Source: DATBMY01 sp036554605 (lineage in GTDB: Bacteria > Acidobacteriota > Blastocatellia > UBA7656). From it: a stretch of DNA of 7,706 nt. The stretch spans positions 1-7,706 of the forward strand of contig DATBMY010000236.1 in NCBI GenBank assembly GCA_036554605.1. The letters run 5' to 3'. This document shows positions 6,858 to 7,706 of the stretch, piece by piece. A program made the position numbers and the translations under genes. The notes beneath the pieces were generated by a model. That model saw nothing but the letters and a program-made list of their open reading frames with translations, searched no databases and was not told where the DNA came from. The first letter of the stretch is position 1; the number at the start of each line of letters is the position of its first letter.

Positions 6858-7706
6858 CTACCAGTTGTGAGGCGCGGTTGCCGGCATTGCGGGCATCATA
6901 GCGCCCCTGCAAATGAACTTTGCGCGGCGAAAAGCCCCTGACCAGAAAGATGTGATGATCTTTCGCTCGGACAGTTGTAACCCCGCGGGCAAATTCTCCC
7001 AATTGTAGTGAAAGACCTGAAGAAGGCTGCGGCCCCAGCCCGCAGGCTCTACCCACAACCTGCCGCCGACCTCAGCGCCCCAGACCTGCCTCCTTAGAGC
7101 AAAGGTCATATATGGTAAGAACGATGGAGCGGACTGCCCGGGCTGAACTACATCATTGATCTTCATCTCGACCATTCCGCTGGCATCGCCCATCATGACC
7201 TGCAGAGTCTCGTTCGGAAGCAGGCTCCCCTGAACCGCCAGAAGCCAGTATTTGAGCGCGGCGGGGTTCGTCAACTGATCCCATGTCTCATAAATCGAGG
7301 CCGGTAGCTCTACCTGCGTGTACGGCCCCATCCTCCTCCATGGCCATCGCCATTCGAGGCCGGTCCGCAGATAACCCGCCAGCTGATTTATGATCTCGGG
7401 CCAGCCGCCCCCGTTCCAGGTCTGCCAATCCCAGGGAGGATTGATCGCCTCTTCCGTAACCGTTACGCGCGTGCCCGTCTTTGTGGGCTCGAGCTGCCAG
7501 GTGACGGTCGTTGCCTGCCCAATCCCGAGCCACCTCCAGTAGTATTTAAGCAGGCCGGGGGATCGGGCCTCTATCGTCTGGCAGAGAAAGAACTCTCCGT
7601 CCTCAAAATCCAGAACGCAATCGCATTGCGGCTGCGCCAGCGAACCATGACAAACCGCAAGCCATCGCCTTAGCTCGGAAGGGTCGGTCAGCGCGTTCCA
7701 GACTCT
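6858..7706 (-). CDS. Tandem two-domain SRPBCC (AHSA1/START-like) protein, 5' end missing
   Basis: The frame is open from the right window edge to the TAG at 6858-6860, giving 282 visible residues; the true start lies outside. Two Bet v1/AHSA1-like domains follow one another. The first (about 1-120, lacking its first strand) has LTDPSELRRWLAVCHGSL at 6-23 and closes with GGWPEIINQLAGYLRTG. The second (about 126-265) repeats the signature with identical spacing: LTNPAALKYWLLAVQGSL at 145-162. It ends with NWENLPAGL and ITSFWSGAFRRAKFICR, the usual C-terminal helix, then a short GAMMPAMPATAPHNW tail. The ATG at 7331 lies between the domains and has no reason to be the real start. The fold has a hydrophobic ligand cavity; some relatives act on Hsp90 in eukaryotes, but bacterial members are mostly uncharacterised. 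Many bacterial members sit beside an ArsR regulator, which cannot be checked here. Confidence 0.88.
   Translation of the reverse strand, partial: RVWNALTDPSELRRWLAVCHGSLAQPQCDCVLDFEDGEFFLCQTIEARSPGLLKYYWRWLGIGQATTVTWQLEPTKTGTRVTVTEEAINPPWDWQTWNGGGWPEIINQLAGYLRTGLEWRWPWRRMGPYTQVELPASIYETWDQLTNPAALKYWLLAVQGSLLPNETLQVMMGDASGMVEMKINDVVQPGQSAPSFLPYMTFALRRQVWGAEVGGRLWVEPAGWGRSLLQVFHYNWENLPAGLQLSERKIITSFWSGAFRRAKFICRGAMMPAMPATAPHNW

Noticed and set aside
7288..7533. Minus-strand 81-codon open frame inside the SRPBCC gene
   Set aside because: It lies in another frame of the tandem SRPBCC protein, has low-complexity Arg/Ala/Gly-rich content, and matches no family.

Overview
The window looks like ordinary chromosomal DNA from a Gram-negative soil bacterium, most likely an Acidobacteriota member (perhaps Blastocatellia-like). 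The two large genes suggest this. One is an orphan MacB/FtsX-type permease of the kind called ADOP. The other is a long TonB-dependent receptor with an N-terminal carboxypeptidase-regulatory-like domain and a C-terminal phenylalanine. Both families are strongly expanded in that phylum. The assignment rests on gene families only; there is no rRNA or marker gene here.

Layout. One plus-strand gene enters from the left edge and ends at 1753: an ABC-type permease lacking its N-terminal part. Every other gene lies on the minus strand. In transcription order from the right edge these are: a tandem two-domain SRPBCC/AHSA1-like protein cut by the window edge (7706-6858), a SnoaL-like NTF2-fold protein (6774-6358), a 1050-residue TonB-dependent receptor (6145-2993), a VOC/glyoxalase-superfamily protein (2934-2533) and a YdeI/OmdA-type DUF1905 protein (2329-1832). 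The gaps between them are 83, 212, 58 and 203 bp. Only the 83- and 58-bp gaps look compatible with simple co-transcription; the others probably carry their own signals.

Non-coding structure. The permease and the YdeI-type gene converge across 78 bp that hold a perfect 14-bp inverted repeat, probably a bidirectional terminator or a dispersed palindromic repeat. The 212 bp upstream of the receptor hold a perfect 12-bp inverted repeat with a nested inner stem, and then an 8-bp inverted repeat with an overlapping alternative stem close to the receptor ribosome-binding site. The remaining gaps show ribosome-binding sites but no other clear structure.

How the genes fit together. The small SRPBCC, SnoaL, VOC and YdeI-type proteins are stand-alone small-molecule-binding or stress-related folds that often occur near one another in soil bacteria. 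Nothing in the sequence links them to the receptor or to one pathway. I see no tRNA, rRNA, CRISPR array, transposase, phage gene or toxin-antitoxin pair, and no convincing undescribed system. The points most worth checking are the palindromic elements and the tandem SRPBCC protein, whose reading frame runs open to the window edge.
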